A stretch of 64,000 nucleotides of DNA from Ailanthus altissimus (Eukaryota; Streptophyta; Magnoliopsida; Sapindales; Simaroubaceae): the NCBI GenBank assembly GCA_946807835.1, contig OX327684.1, positions 31,556,501 through 31,620,500 of the forward strand, given 5' to 3'. Below are positions 49,527 through 62,844 of this stretch, one piece after another; the first letter of the stretch is position 1, and every line of letters starts with the position of its first letter. The translations under genes were made by a program, and so were the position numbers. The notes beneath the pieces were generated by a model. That model saw nothing but the letters and a program-made list of their open reading frames with translations, ran no database searches and was not told the origin of the DNA.

Positions 49527-50333
49527 AGATTAGGTGATTTAACAATCTTGGATGGACAAAAATTGAGATGAATACCAAAGAGAAGAATCACGAAAAGTCT
49601 AGAACGTGTAGGACACGTATGAAGAAGTTTAGGACGTGTGAAACATGAAGAGGGAAGGGAAACGAGACTTGAAGACGCGAAGAAAGTGAAGAAAACGCAT
49701 GAGGAACTACCAGCGCTGCGACGCCCAAACTAGAAGCCCAGTGCCGCGGTGTTGGGAGTAACAAAGCTCAGTGCCTCGGCGTCGGGACCTCAACGCCACA
49801 ACACCAGAGCTGGGATTTTTCCATTTTTGTGTAGGATTTCAAGTTTTAGAAAGTTTAGGACTTCCAAAACAAAAGGACTCTTACTCCAACAAGGAATATA
49901 GTTAGTAGGCACGAAATAAACCCTATGTAAACACTTATAAAACCTTTATTTTAGATTAACCATTAAGAAAGACTCTAAAAGAGGGGAAGAATTGGGTATA
50001 TACTAAGTGCTTGTGTGCGCTAGGGTGTAACCATTATTTGTGGTAAAGTAAGGGTATACTAAACATTAGGTCTTTTTGAGAGCTCTTCATTGGGTTTCTC
50101 TTATAAATCTATAGAGAGTTAATTAGAAAGGCTAGTATTATTGAATTCACTGTGGACGTAGGCAATTAGTTGAATTGCGTAAGATTATGTTATCCTCTTT
50201 AATATTCCGTTTTAGATTCTTACTATTTTGCTTGATAAACAAATTATTTTACTGTACATTAAAGTTAAGATTCTAAGTTGAACTTGAAGTTCTTCGCTTC
50301 AACTTAAGAAGAAGGACATTCCCTCTCTCAATA
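49527..50333 (+). repeat. 3' LTR of the 47-50 kb element
   Basis: About 807 bp; ends CTCTCAATA where the 5' copy ends CTCTCAACA. Its GC island is at about 49711-49813. Confidence 0.75.
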
Positions 50334-53069
50334 TTAATAAATATTGATTGTCACTCTGCTATAAATCCAAATTGAAGCCTATTCTATTTTACAACCAAAT
50401 AAAAAGTTTTATATATTTATATATATATATATGTTGCACAATAAAGTGAAGCAAATATTAAAGAAACACAATAAAGTGAAACAAATATTAAAGAAAAACG
50501 TTTAAAATCTTTTAAATAGTTTATAAGTTACAAAATTTAATAAATTATAAATTACCATTATTATATAATGGTAATAATATAATTAAATTTAATTAAAATA
50601 CGTGTTACAAAATTTAAATAATTATAGTCAATATTATAATTAATATCTAAATTACCTAGTATAAAAAAAATACTTACTTTTTATCAAGTGTAAGGTAAAG
50701 AAAAAAAAAAGAAAAAAGAGAAGTGATTTTATAAACAAACTATGTTAAATCATATATTTGATATATCAAGTTTTATAGAGCAATTATAATAATGTGAATA
50801 TGATATATATTTTTTTATGATCATGTTCATTGAAAAAATTAGTTGCAAGCATTGAGTTGTATTTTAGAACTATATAAATTTATTTTTATTAGTATGAGAG
50901 AAAATTTATTTGACTTAAGACAGTACTATTAGTGCGTTTTTTCTTGCTCAAATTAGATTTCATAATTTTTTTTTGTTTATTTTTACATATATTTATTTGT
51001 AAATGTTTTTCATAGTTATAAATTTTATGATAAATGATTGAGTAATTTTAAAAATAAATATACATAACAGCAAATATAATCATCAAATCAAAATAATAAT
51101 GAAAAACAAGTCAATTCAATGGAGGTTTATGACAGAAGGAGTAGGGCTACGTATGAAATTAAAGTAGAAATAAAACATTTTATTAATAAGATTTATTTGT
51201 AAAAATTGGGGTTTTTAAAGAATTCTTTAGGGGTGTTAGTTGCCCAATGACTAGACTAGAACTGGGCTATATTCATATAGCTGGCCCTGCGTGGAAAAGA
51301 AATGAACTGGGCTGGACAGACCCTGTAATGAATTTAACACAATTATTGCATGAATGATACGACTTATCATCCCAGCCTCGCTGAATTGTTCTTATTTGTT
51401 TCTTTCAAATTCGGAAACAATACATCGTTCATATTCTAATCTTTCAGATCATATGTCATGGGTTGTCACTAATTGTTATGTTGTTGAGTTAATAAGAAAC
51501 GCAATCCAGTAATTTGACGGTGTTGGTATTGTAGCAAGGCAGGTATCAAGGATCCACTAGGTGTGAGATAATAATATCTTGTTATCATGTCTTGCTGCTT
51601 ACTGCTTAAGAGTTAGATGTTGGATAAAAAATTATTATAAGCAGAATTTTATATTAAATTATTTAAAAAAAATAAAATTAAAAGTTTATTTAAATTTATA
51701 GAGACACAGAAAAATTATAATTGATGCCTTTTACATTTAAATTTTTTTTTTATAAAAGAAAAATTATCGTCACTCACTGATAGGATGTGAATAAATAATA
51801 CGTTAAAGTTTAGACTGAAAATTTTAATTTATTATTTATAATATTTTATTTTATTTTAATCAATCATAAAATAAAATAAAATAATTAAGTCTTTATACAT
51901 TAAAATTCATATCATATATAATTTTTTTAAAATTTAATTATAAATAAATTTTATTTAATTATTTTTAATAAATAATAAAATAATTAATTAATTAATATAT
52001 ATAAATTCACTTTAATATATAATATACAACATTAAAATATTATGCTGACGACAAGTTTGCGTTCTTTCTTGTCCAGCTAGGATCCTTAATGCCCGCAACG
52101 GTAAGTGAAGCATCGTTGCAGAAGTTACGTGGGGATTTCGAGGATGGCTGATTAAGGGATTAGACACAGAAAGGATTGTACTTTCTTGGTTTTATGCTGC
52201 CAGCATACCAATATCAGTGTATATTTGTATGCCGAAAAGTCCCAAAGAAGAATTATAATACTAATAACAAACAAACGTCTGGCACACTCTTACAGATGAC
52301 GATCTACTAATCATTTTATCCAGTAGAAAATTCTGAACTTTTGAACCAGATCATTAACTAGTTGACAAATGAACACAGGCAAACACTACTTTCTTATCCT
52401 ATCAATACAATATGCAGTCAAATCTCTATCTTCCCCTTCCAGGCATTTCTGTCATTAAAGTTTGAAACGATCAATTCTTTGTGCAGATCATTTTACTTGG
52501 TCTTACTTGAAAGATCATTTAGCATAAATAAATAGATCAGGACACAATTTTGTTGTTTGGAATTTATAAACACACAAAAACTTAATTGTTCTACACATGC
52601 AAAAATATATGCATCATCAATCAGTGTTCGGATATTGCAGCCATGATGTAGGAATTTTTCTCATTACATTTCATTGCAGTGTCAATTTGTACATATTAAA
52701 AATCATACAAATTAAATGATACATGACATTGAATTTCTGTAGTGTAGACTCTCAAGGGAAACGCCATCTAATTGCCTTTAGTTTCTACTACTACCTTCTT
52801 CTATCAAGAATATGTTCACCATAAAAAATTTGATATGTTAAGATTTATTTACTCCATAAATGACCAACTCATGCAGCAGCTTACCTTGCTGCAATTCGTT
52901 ATTAGACCAACAACAATCCTTCTTAAGACTATACACTTACTTTTTCTTTATTAAATTTTCCCTTTTTTTTTGGCAACAAGATGCTCAGACTACCACTTCT
53001 CTGCTTTTCTGTCCTTTTCAGAATAAGAGACAAATCCTGTTTCTTCTGTTGGAAAAATATAAAGTTAAA
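50334..53069. other. AT-rich intergenic DNA, 3' flank of the channel gene
   Basis: No supported gene. A short TA run lies near 50411-50433. 52070-52250 is less AT-rich but shows no coding pattern. The last few hundred bases before 53070 should include the 3' UTR of the potassium-channel gene. Confidence 0.45.
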
Positions 53070-54770
53070 TCATTGTCCAGGTCGATTCTCCAGGAGATCA
53101 GGCAGTGTTATCTTCCCACAGTTGTTAGGATCAAGCTTGTTAAACTGATTGCAGATCTGCAGTATATCCTTGTCCCCAATCTTTCCCATCTCTTTAAGCT
53201 TGAAGATAACATATTCTGATTTGCTGAAAATAAAGATTCAAAAAAGTGAAAAAATGGACCTGAGGTTACAATTGATAAAAATTATTCTAACGAATAAGGA
53301 TTGGCAGTTAGAAAATGTCAATGCGAACATTAAGAAAATCTACCACCCATAATACCAAAGAATTACAGAGTTGTTCTGGAAAAGGTTTCTGTCATTCTCA
53401 TCATATACCATCCTCTCGATTATTGCCAAGAGTATGGATCTCAAATTCACAGCAAACCAGTTCAACAAGTAAGAGTTGAAATGACATCTGCCATAATCAT
53501 CAACCAGTAAGGATTTCAAACTGCAACAAATTCCCACCTAGTTCAATCTACATATATTCCATTATTGTTATTGTTATCCAAGCACAACTAACAGAAGCAC
53601 TTAAAAGATCAAACTTGCATACAATATTCACCATAAATTCAGTAATTTAACCTGCAAATGTGTTACTCATAATTCCAGAAAATGAAAAGCAATTAGATGG
53701 GAAGATTGAGCTATAAAGATGAAGAATCCTTACCTAATGAAGCCATTATTGTTCATATCCGCAGCAAGCAAATCCTCAACTGTGATCTCCCTATGCAACA
53801 CCCACTTGGCAATCGTCCTGTGCCTCTTATCAACTCTTGCCTCTGCTAAATACAAAAACGCGCGCGCAACCATAAGAGTGGAAAACAAAAGCCAAATTGC
53901 AGCAAATAATCTTCCTGGCAAGGTCTTAAATGCCTTATCCCCATAACCAACTGTTGTAACTGACATAACTGATAGATAAAATGAATCAATCCACTCAAGG
54001 TTCTCCACAAAGAATAAAATTAAAGCTCCAATACCAATACACAACACCACAACACCAAGTGCCAAACCAACTTTCAATCTTATCCTCATCCTCCCTTTTG
54101 CCACGTCAACTATATAATTTCTTGTAGAAAACCCTTCTTTTGCTTTACCCATTTGTATGCCAGTTAATATCATGTTTTCTTGAAGATCAAGAACATAATT
54201 CACAACCCCACTTAACAAAATATCAATAAATCCAAATCCCACCAAGACAAAAACACAAGCAAAAACTTTTGTTGCTGGTGTTAAAGGAGCAATATCACCA
54301 TAACCAATGGTGCACATAGTGACAATACAGAAATAGAGAGCATCAACAACTGGGTGAGTTTCTATACCCGAAAAATTATCTCTATTGAAAGAATATATAA
54401 TAACACCAACAAAAAGGTATATAGAAAGCAACACAAAAGCTTGTCTAATAATTGAGCTGGACTCTGACTTTGGATTGGGGACTTGGGTTGTTTTTGGTTT
54501 TAGATCACGTAAAACAACCATGGCTGGAGCTGTTTTGCAGCGATGAAGAGACCCAGGTTTCTTGGTCTGAGTATTAACATGGGTTGTTGAGGGTGCTTGT
54601 GATTGCAATTGGTCCAAGTCTTGGATTTCACTAAAGATGTGAGGAGTGGAGAGAGATTGTGAGATTTTGAGCAAGAAGTCATGGTCATCATGTTCTTCAA
54701 ATATGGCTTCGAGCTGCTGTTGTTGTTGTTGGGATCGTGTTTGGGAGCCGAGAAAAGGCTCTTCTTCCAT
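53070..54770 (-). CDS. TPK: Two-pore potassium channel (TPK/KCO family)
   Basis: Two exons, 54770-53734 and 53223-53070, giving 1191 nt and 396 residues. The cytosolic N-terminus has a Gln run (about residues 13-19) and a Lys/Arg-Ser/Thr-x-Pro site (RCKTAP, 78-82) in the place of the 14-3-3 binding motif of TPK1. There are four hydrophobic segments and two pore loops with the K+ filter GYGD at 156-159 and 275-278. Two EF-hand-like motifs end the protein: DMNNNGFISKSE at about 338-349, split by the intron, and DPNNCGKITLPD near the C-terminus. Plant TPKs form dimers giving four pore loops and mostly sit in the vacuolar membrane, releasing K+; Ca2+ and 14-3-3 regulation are inferred from the motifs. 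One intron before the EF-hand end agrees with the family as I know it. I cannot assign the TPK number. Confidence 0.93.
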
Positions 54771-55150
54771 CTGAGAAAAAGAAACGATGGTACCTTTTTT
54801 TTCTGAAACGAGATAGCTAGGATTGTAGTGGTTGATGACGGTTGAGCATGATTGGCTGTTTTTCTTGTTTTCATACGCCAGCTGATTTAGGTATCATGGA
54901 CCCACATCAAATTGTAACTGTAAGAAGTTGTTTGTTTTGTTTCTTTTGGAAATAAAGAATTGATTATGGTCGCGGCTCGGCTCTGGCCTCATGGGTGATC
55001 TTGGAGTCAAGCCACTGTTGGCTACTTGGCCGGTGATGCCTGCAGTGAGTTTCGTCCCTTTTTTTAAAACGGTGTATTTATAAGTGAAAAAGTTAGCTGA
55101 GCTTCAAAGTCCCATATCTTGAATTTTTCCTCCTGTTCGTGTAGTAGTAA

Positions 55151-55168
55151 TATATATATATATATATA
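55151..55168. repeat. (TA)n microsatellite
   Basis: Short TA run at the edge of the third Copia element. 54771-55150 is the promoter side of the channel gene with no other feature. Confidence 0.8.
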
Positions 55169-55600
55169 ATCTAAAAAAAATGTATTTTAAATAAATTAAT
55201 ATAAATTAAAATATTAAAATAAAAAAAGAGTTAAAAAGATAAATAAATTTATGAAGGCACTCAAATTAATTAGAGAAAAATAATTAAGAAGAGAAATAAA
55301 GAAGGGGCATCTGACATGCACTTTGATTCTTCTTCTTTGAATGTTGCGGTGTTGAGTGTTGAGTACCGCGATACTGAGAGTTAGGAATGTGACGTTTGGA
55401 AGAATTATTTATCTTTTTTAATAAATGTAACCTTTTGAAGAGATGTTGTGTCTCTCTAGAGAAATATTTTATCTCTATAATTACTGCAGGTACATCCCAT
55501 TTCAATAATCTAACAACTCTTCTTCTCTTTGATTCAAATTTTCTCTACTTATCAACTACACTCAAAGTCTTACTTGTAGTCCAAAAAATGTGTATTTAGT
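55165..55600 (+). repeat. 5' LTR of the third Copia element (end approximate)
   Basis: It aligns with 62490-62844 through ACTTTGATTCTT and TGAGTGTTGAGTACCGCGA. Compared with the 3' copy it lacks about 30 bp before ACTTTGATTC and is rich in C-to-T and G-to-A changes. Its 3' end cannot be fixed because the other LTR is interrupted. Confidence 0.6.
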
Positions 55601-57986
55601 GTGCACCTTTACAAATTCTAAATGTTGTTAAATCTTAAAAACTATACTACCATTTAAATCATACTGCACCTTGATTATTATTAACGTGAGATAGAAATAG
55701 TTTTAATGACATTGCCTAACACGTCTTGACATTCATATTTATCGTATCCTTTTGTCCACATTACTAACAATCTTAAAACTATTTTTACATAGATGCAATA
55801 AATGATTCCTCTCTGTTGGCTATAGCTAAATCTCTCTTTAAGGCAACAAAGATCCTTCATTTTAATGAAAAATATTTCAAGAGATGGCAAAATTGTGTTT
55901 TCAACACATTGAATGTGATGGGTATGGTTGACTATCTCACACAACCTCCTCTTATTGTCAATGCTAAAAATTATAAAGAGGATTTTTCAAAGTAGAATAA
56001 AGCGAATAAGGTATGCCTTAATACTATTCTTCATAGACTTGTTAACACTATATGATGTCTTTCATATATAAAGATGTACATGAAATTTGATCACAATTAA
56101 AGAAAACAATATATGATTGAAGATGCTGGCGTCCAAAAGTATGTAATTGCTAATTTTTTGAACTTTAAAATGTCTAAAGAAAAAGAAGTAACACCACAAA
56201 TACATGATTTTCATCTTTTAATCAATAATTTAAAATTTGAAGGAATTATTTTCCTTGAACCTTTTGTTATCGGTTTTAATGAAAAAGTTGCTTGATTCTT
56301 GGAAAGAATATAAGAAAATCAAGAAACACAAAACAAAACAAAACACTTAAAGTTGGAAGATTTTATTGTGCATATAAGAATAGAAGAAAAGAATCGCCAA
56401 TGGAAGAACATAGAAAAAGCCAAGGAACTTGTTTCTAAGGTTAATTTGGTTAAAAATGAAAATCATGGTGAGAAGTATCAAAATACCACAAACAACACCA
56501 GCCTTAAGAACAATAAGCCCTCATTCAAAAAGAAAGGTAAGTGTTATGTTTGTGAAAAAAATGGGGTCATTTAGCCTATCAAGGTAAGTATAGAAATAAG
56601 AAGGGAAACAATAAAATTTCTAAGGCCAATTTGGTTGAAGGAGATGAGGTAATAGCCGTTGTGGTAGTTTTTCAAGTGAACATAGTTGCAAATAACAATA
56701 AAGAGTGGGGTTATTAACTTTGGAGCCATAAGACATATACGTGGTTACAAAAGTGCATTTCATGACTATGTTCAAATAAGAGAATGAGAGGAATAAGTTT
56801 ATTTTGATAATTCCCATTCTGCACTGATGGTAGAGAAATGAAAAGTTCTTCTAAAGTTGACTTTTGAAAAATCTTTGTCATAAATAATGTACTCTATGTT
56901 TCGAATATTTGATATAATCTTGTTTTTGTATTTATGTTTGGTAAAGTAAATGTAAAAGTCTCATTTGAAGGGGGGACAAAGTTGTAATGACTAAGAGTGG
57001 AACATTTGTTAAAAATTGTTATTCTTTCAAATAAATTGTTCAAACTCAATATACTTGATGCTTCTACTAATAAGAATTATTTTTTAGTTTATATTATTGA
57101 GCCTTTTAATTTTTGGCATAATATTAGGTCACTTGAATTATCTTTGTCTAAGAAAAATGAAAATAGTTGGTTTACGTTCTAACATGAGTTTAAATAGAAC
57201 GCATAAATGTAATGTTTATGTAGAAGAAAAATTCACACAAAAAAAAATTGTAAATTAATAGTTTTTAGAGAAACTAAATTACTTGGTTTAATTCATAGTA
57301 ACCTATGGGATCTTAAGGATATCATGACTAGAGGAGGGAAAAGATATAATATAACTTTTATAGATGATTTATCAAAATATACCAAAATATGTTTATTGAG
57401 AAATAATGATAAGTCATGTGAAAAGTTCTTAATCTATAAGTAAGAAGTTGAGAATCAATTTAGAAAGAAAATTAAAAGATTAAGAACTGATAAAGGAGGA
57501 GAATATGTATTTAATATGTTTAGTTCCTATTGTAAATACAAAGTAATTATACATGAAGTTAGACATTCATATTCTCCTGAATTAAATGGGTGGCTAAAAG
57601 AAAAAATAGAACATTAAAAGACATGATGAATTGCATGTTAATAAATTTTGAGACACCTATGAACTTGTGAAGAGAAGTTATATTGACTACTTGCCACATA
57701 TAGAATAGAATTCCACATATATTTAACCTTTTATATCTCAAAGTGTAAGGGTGTCTTACTAAAGTCTTAATTCCTTACCCTAAAAGAAAAATAATGAGAC
57801 CTAAGACAATTAATTGTATGTTTATAAGTTATATTCAGGATAGTGCTGCATATAAATTCTTAGTATTAGAGGATACCATTGGATTGTTTGATACAAACAG
57901 TATAATAGAATTTAAAAATGCAAAAACATTTGAATATATTTTATTTCTAAGAAAACCAACTTAAAGAAAATTTTGACTCATATAAA

Positions 57987-60270
57987 TGTTGGAATTTGTG
58001 CTATTGTGCCATTCCAATTTTGTATGCTAATTATTTTTATTAAGGTAAGATGCTTGTAACATTTCGAACATTGTATTGATCTGAAGGAGTTTAGATCAGG
58101 TTCAAATAGTTACAATCTTGTCTGAAATAGGACAAAGATCTTGGAATATATTTGCAATAATATAGTTGCAAATAGTTACAAGCGTTGCTAAGAAATATTA
58201 TTGTGTAAATATGTTCTCAAATTAAATATTCCTGATCTATTTTCACTGATGCAAGGTCTATCAAATGGAACCAATTTATATAGATCAGTGTATGTCTATA
58301 TCCGGATAGTCCAAATGACTAATCTTAGCAAATCATAAGTTTAGTGGAAACTTGCATAGATATACATGTATTTAGTAAGGATTGGATACTGAACTAAATT
58401 CAATGAAGACCTCCAATAGATTTCTTATAAATTTGTCAGTAGAGGGTCTTCTCGAGTTAAGTAGTATTCATGGTCCCTAGACCTGAGCACCACGGTAGGC
58501 TTACGAGTGATCCACCATACTTAGGTTCCACACATGTTAGAGACCTTTCATGGTTTGACCGCTGGGTGTCGCTGGATATGGTCCCATGCTTATGGAGTCC
58601 GGTATGTGTAGATATGGGATCCATCAGCTCATATGAGTGAGTTAAATATCCAGATGCTCTAATGTTGTATTTTAGGAAGTCTTATGGCCATAAGCATTTA
58701 ACCCGAGAAAGAATTTTCTGTGGAGTAAATAATATTGCAAAAAAATTTGCGTATATTATTTATTGAAATACGAATCAAAAGAGATGAGTTTATGGTTGAG
58801 TAATAGGGGACTTGACGCTGTTGATCTATATCTCAACTCTTCCAGGATATTAATGATAAAGGGATTGTACAATTATGGATTAACCTCAACTTATATGGTT
58901 TAACTCGCCATTTTGTATTATCCATAACGTGTGTGTGTGGGACATCGGTTATGGACTTATGAAAATATTTCGTGAGACAAAATAGGTGTGAACCTAGGGA
59001 GTCTCACTATATGAAGTGTACGCGTTGAGCATGTGGGTAGCGCATCATATCAAATTGTTTTATTTGAGAAGTTTTAAAAAAATATAAATTCATTTCAAGG
59101 TCTCTCGATGAGTAGTTAAGGTTTAAGTATTAAACTTAAAATTATGTCAAGTGAGACTTGACACTTTTATCTACATAGTGTATGTCTCAAATTTTGTTAA
59201 TAATTTGTATGAGTACTAATTTGGGCATTGGTAGATATAGCTACCATTTAAATAAAATAATTATTATTTTGTTTAAATTAAATTAATTATTTACTTATTT
59301 ATTTTAGGATTTTTCGGAGAATAGTTAAGGTTTAAGTGTTAAACTTAAAATTGTGTTAAGTGAGACTTGACACTTTTATCTACTTAGTGTATGTCTCAAA
59401 TTGTGCCAATAATATGTATGGTACTAATTTGAACATTAATAAATATAATTTATTTTTAAAAAAAAGAATGATTCAATTTGGCATTACCATATAGAAATGA
59501 ATTGTATTCATTTGTTAAACAATTTATTTGTTGTCTAAATCTCATGCTTATTAAAATGATAATGGCTACATGTTCTTTTTCTATTGGCCATTTCAATTCA
59601 ATTAATTGTAAACAAAAATAAAATATAAGGTGGCCATTTTGACCACAAAAATTCATCATCATACAACCATTTATTTGGCTAATGAAATGATAGTATTTTT
59701 ATATCCTTATCATGCTTAGAAGTAAGCATTGAGTTAGTCGAATATAATGTTTATAAACAATTCAAGTGACCATTTATTCAGCTTAAAGTTCGGCCATTGA
59801 ATTAGCTATTGGACAACAAGTTTATTTTAAAGCATGATGTGTGATTTTAGTGATTTGTCATGCTTTCTTTTAATGGCCACTGATTGAATATTGATTGGAA
59901 ATTTGAGCGGCCACAATGGCTATATAAATAGCTTTCATTTCATTTGTGAAGTGTAGTAATCTAGTGATAGAAATAAAATATATATATATAATTTAGCCGA
60001 GAGATTAATTTAGAAGTAAAAGTTGCTTTAGTATTTCTTTTAAAGAGGAAAGCTATCATTCTAGCTTGAGGATGCCCACCACTTCCTTAACTAGAATTGT
60101 TTGTAGCACGCATCAAGGGTGAGTCCTCTAATCTTATTAGTGTAATTAGATTATTTTAATATGTATTAATTTCGTTGTGTTGCATATATGATATACTATT
60201 ATTAAATTGTTTAAAATGTGCACATTCACTCGTAACACGGCGTACACGCACACAACACTCAATAATAAAG
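57987..60270 (+). mobile_element. Solo LTR of a large-LTR family, inserted in the Copia integrase/RT junction
   Basis: It starts TGTTGGAATTTG at 57987, where the Copia integrase reading stops, and Copia homology resumes after about 60270. The first 1.1 kb match the copy at 62845. A TATA box TATATAAA at 59921-59928 lies about 350 bp before the end, with a leader-like stretch behind it, as in the U3/R of a long LTR. ATAAA precedes the left end and ATAAT follows CACTCA at the right, a possible eroded 5-bp duplication. No gag or pol is inside, so it is a solo LTR of about 2.3 kb. The right end is approximate. Confidence 0.7.
59107..59444 (+). repeat. Internal duplication within the solo LTR
   Basis: A segment of about 130 bp at 59107-59236 recurs at about 59317-59444. 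Shared words include AGTTAAGGTTTAAGT and AGTGAGACTTGACACTTTTA; differences are mostly single bases. Confidence 0.9.
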
Positions 60271-62844
60271 GTACATAATGATACTCCAAAAAACCCTAAC
60301 AATAAACTTAGAAAAAATAAGAGAATGCAGAAAGTCACTAATTTTGGTAATGACTTCTATATTTTTTTTTAATGAAAGATGACCCTAAAACATACAGTGG
60401 GGCTGCATCTTTTCATGATGTTCCTTTATAGAGAAAGGCAATTAATGATGAAATTAAATCCATCATGAGTAATGATGTATGACAAGTGGTTGATTTACCT
60501 TTTAGTACCAAGATTATTGGTTACAAATTTATCTTCAAGAAAAAAATAAAGGCTGATGGTATAATTGAGAAGTATAAAGCAAGATTGGTTGTCAAATGGT
60601 TCACTCAAAAGAAAGATTTAGATTATTTTAATACTTATGCTCCTGTAATTAGAATTACATCCATTGAGATCTTGATTGCATTAGCTGTAATACATGATTT
60701 ATATATACATTAAATGGATGTAAAGACAATCTTTCTAAATGGAGATTTAGAATAAGAAATATATATGGAACAACTAGAAGGTTGTGCTAGTATTAGTATA
60801 GAACATAATGTATATAAGTAAAGTCTTCATATGACTTGAAACAAGCACTAAAATAGTAGCATGAAAAGTTTGACAATTTTTTTTTATTAAATGGTTTTAT
60901 GATAAATAATTCTAATAAATGTGTATACTATAAAACCTTTAATACTAAGAATTATGTTATCATATATCTTTATGTAGATGACATGCTAATATTCAGTCAT
61001 AGTATAGAAGTAATAAATAAGACTAAAAGGTTTATATCAACTAAGTTTGATATTAAAAATATAAGAGAAGCTAATGTCATTCTTGGAATAAAGATAAAGA
61101 GAACATTTAATAGTCTCACTTTATTCCGAGAGTACTATGTAGATAAGTATCTAAAGAAGTTTGAGTACATAACATGTAAATCGGTGGCAACACCTTATAA
61201 TGCTAATGTTAAACTCTAAAAGAATATTAAGCATAGTGACAATTAGACCTGATATACACAAATTATTAGTAGTTTAAAGTATTTGATGAATAATATTATG
61301 TCTGATATAGTATATATTGTAAGGAGACTGAGTAGATATACTCAATTTGGAAAAAGATCATTGAAGTGCCTTACTCATAGTAGCAAAATATGTAATAGGC
61401 ACTAAAAATTATGTACATTCATATAGTAAATCACAACTTGTAATAGAATGGTATTATGATGCTAATTGGATATAAGAATTCAATAAGGTGAACTCTACTA
61501 ATGGATATGTGTTCACCTTAGGTAGTGGAGTCATATGTTGAAAATCTACTAAACAGATTTACATAACACGATCTACCATGGAGTCAGAATTGATAGCCCT
61601 AGAAAAAGCTTATTCTAAGGTCGAATGGTTAAGAACACTCATGACAAATCTTTCCATTATTTCTCACCATCCTAAATCAATTTTTATAAATTGTGATTGC
61701 ATAGCTACGATTGCTACAATAAAGAGTAAGATTTATAGTGAAAAAAGTAGACATATTGGTTTAAGACATGATATTGTTAAGCAGTTGCAAGAATTTGGGG
61801 GTGGTGATCCTAGATTATGTAAAGTCAAAGATGAATTTGGTCAATCCTTTGACTAAACCACTAAATAAGAGATTAATAAAAAAGACGTCAGGGGGATAAG
61901 ACTTTTACTTAGAGCATAAGATAAGAGTGATGATAGCACTACCTATATGATTGTCGATCCCATTAAAATAGGTTCATAAGGGTAAGAATAAGTCATTTGT
62001 TATCTTACTGTACTACCAATTATATTTTATGATTCTTTTCCTAAGGCGAGTTAATACATCTGCAGTGGGAAAGGTTGAATAATACTCTTAATGAACTTCA
62101 TAGCCCTTTATAGTATGGTGGTGTGTTAAACCTACATAACACGCTTAATAGAATGTCACATAAATGAATGTGAAATTGGGTCAGTTTCTATAAGAGTTAG
62201 GTAGGCATCTAGAGCATTCATGAAACAAGATAGAAAATTACCATTAAAAATGTTAAACCGCGGACAAAAATAAGTTACTAGAAAATTTAACTTGATCATT
62301 TAATCATCTATTTTACACCAAAAGAATGAAGGTTGATAAAAACTTGATTTCACCTAGTTCCTGTAAAATACAGTTATTTAATCAGTTGTTGGATCATAAT
62401 TTAGAAGAGTACCAATTCATATCAGTTGAATTCTACTTTGATTTGTAGTTGATTTGATCACACTAGTTTATTTGAAATATATAGGGGATTGTTGGTATTT
62501 ATAGGTGTATTTCAAATAAACCAATGTAAATCAAGGAATTAGAGTAGAGCAAAAGAGTCAGAAAGAGAAACAAATTGAAAGAGACAAAAAAAAAGGGTGC
62601 CTAAGCCCGAATTGGCTTAAGCTCCACGGCTCCTAGTTGGGCACTTTGATTCTTTTTCTTTGAGCCTCGCGACGCTGAGTGTTGAGTACCGCGACACTGG
62701 GAGCTCGGGATGTGACTTTTGGAAGAGTCATCTACCTCTTCCAATGGATGTGGCCTTTTGAAGAGGTGTTGTGTCTCTCTAGAGAGATATCTTATCTTCA
62801 TAATTACTGCATGCACATTCCATTTGAATAATCTAATAACTCTT

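Larger units (their letters stand above)
47229..50333 (+). mobile_element. Copia-type element with LTRs but most of pol deleted
   Basis: Direct LTRs run about 47229-48058 and about 49527-50333. The primer-binding site TGGTATCAGAGC is at 48062-48073. The gag region starts about 48111 (ATGGCTGCAATC) and continues, after frameshifts, in the UBN2-type gag frame 48463-48744. A CCHC knuckle follows at about 48755-48805 (CFLCNKE, a stop, then HFVKDC) and the protease LDSRCSIH at about 48912. After a short gag-pre-integrase piece (to about 49260) the 3' LTR follows within 300 bp, so integrase, RT and RNase H are missing. LTR starts are approximate. Each LTR contains the GC-rich subrepeat island. Confidence 0.8.
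55165..62844 (+). mobile_element. Copia retrotransposon, decayed and interrupted by two younger LTR insertions
   Basis: The 5' LTR (from about 55165) matches the 3' LTR (62490-62844), which starts TGTTGG after the polypurine tract ATAGGGGAT. Internal order: gag (about 55860-56560), knuckle CYVCEKN (about 56545), protease remnant (about 56715), integrase core (about 57190-57960), then a foreign LTR (57987 to about 60270), then RT (about 60380-61220, YVDD intact at 60971-60982) and RNase H (61500-61860, with CDCIATIATIKS and SRHIGLRH). Stops and frameshifts occur throughout but are fewer in RT. The 3' LTR is cut at 62845 by a second copy of the foreign LTR. Confidence 0.85.
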
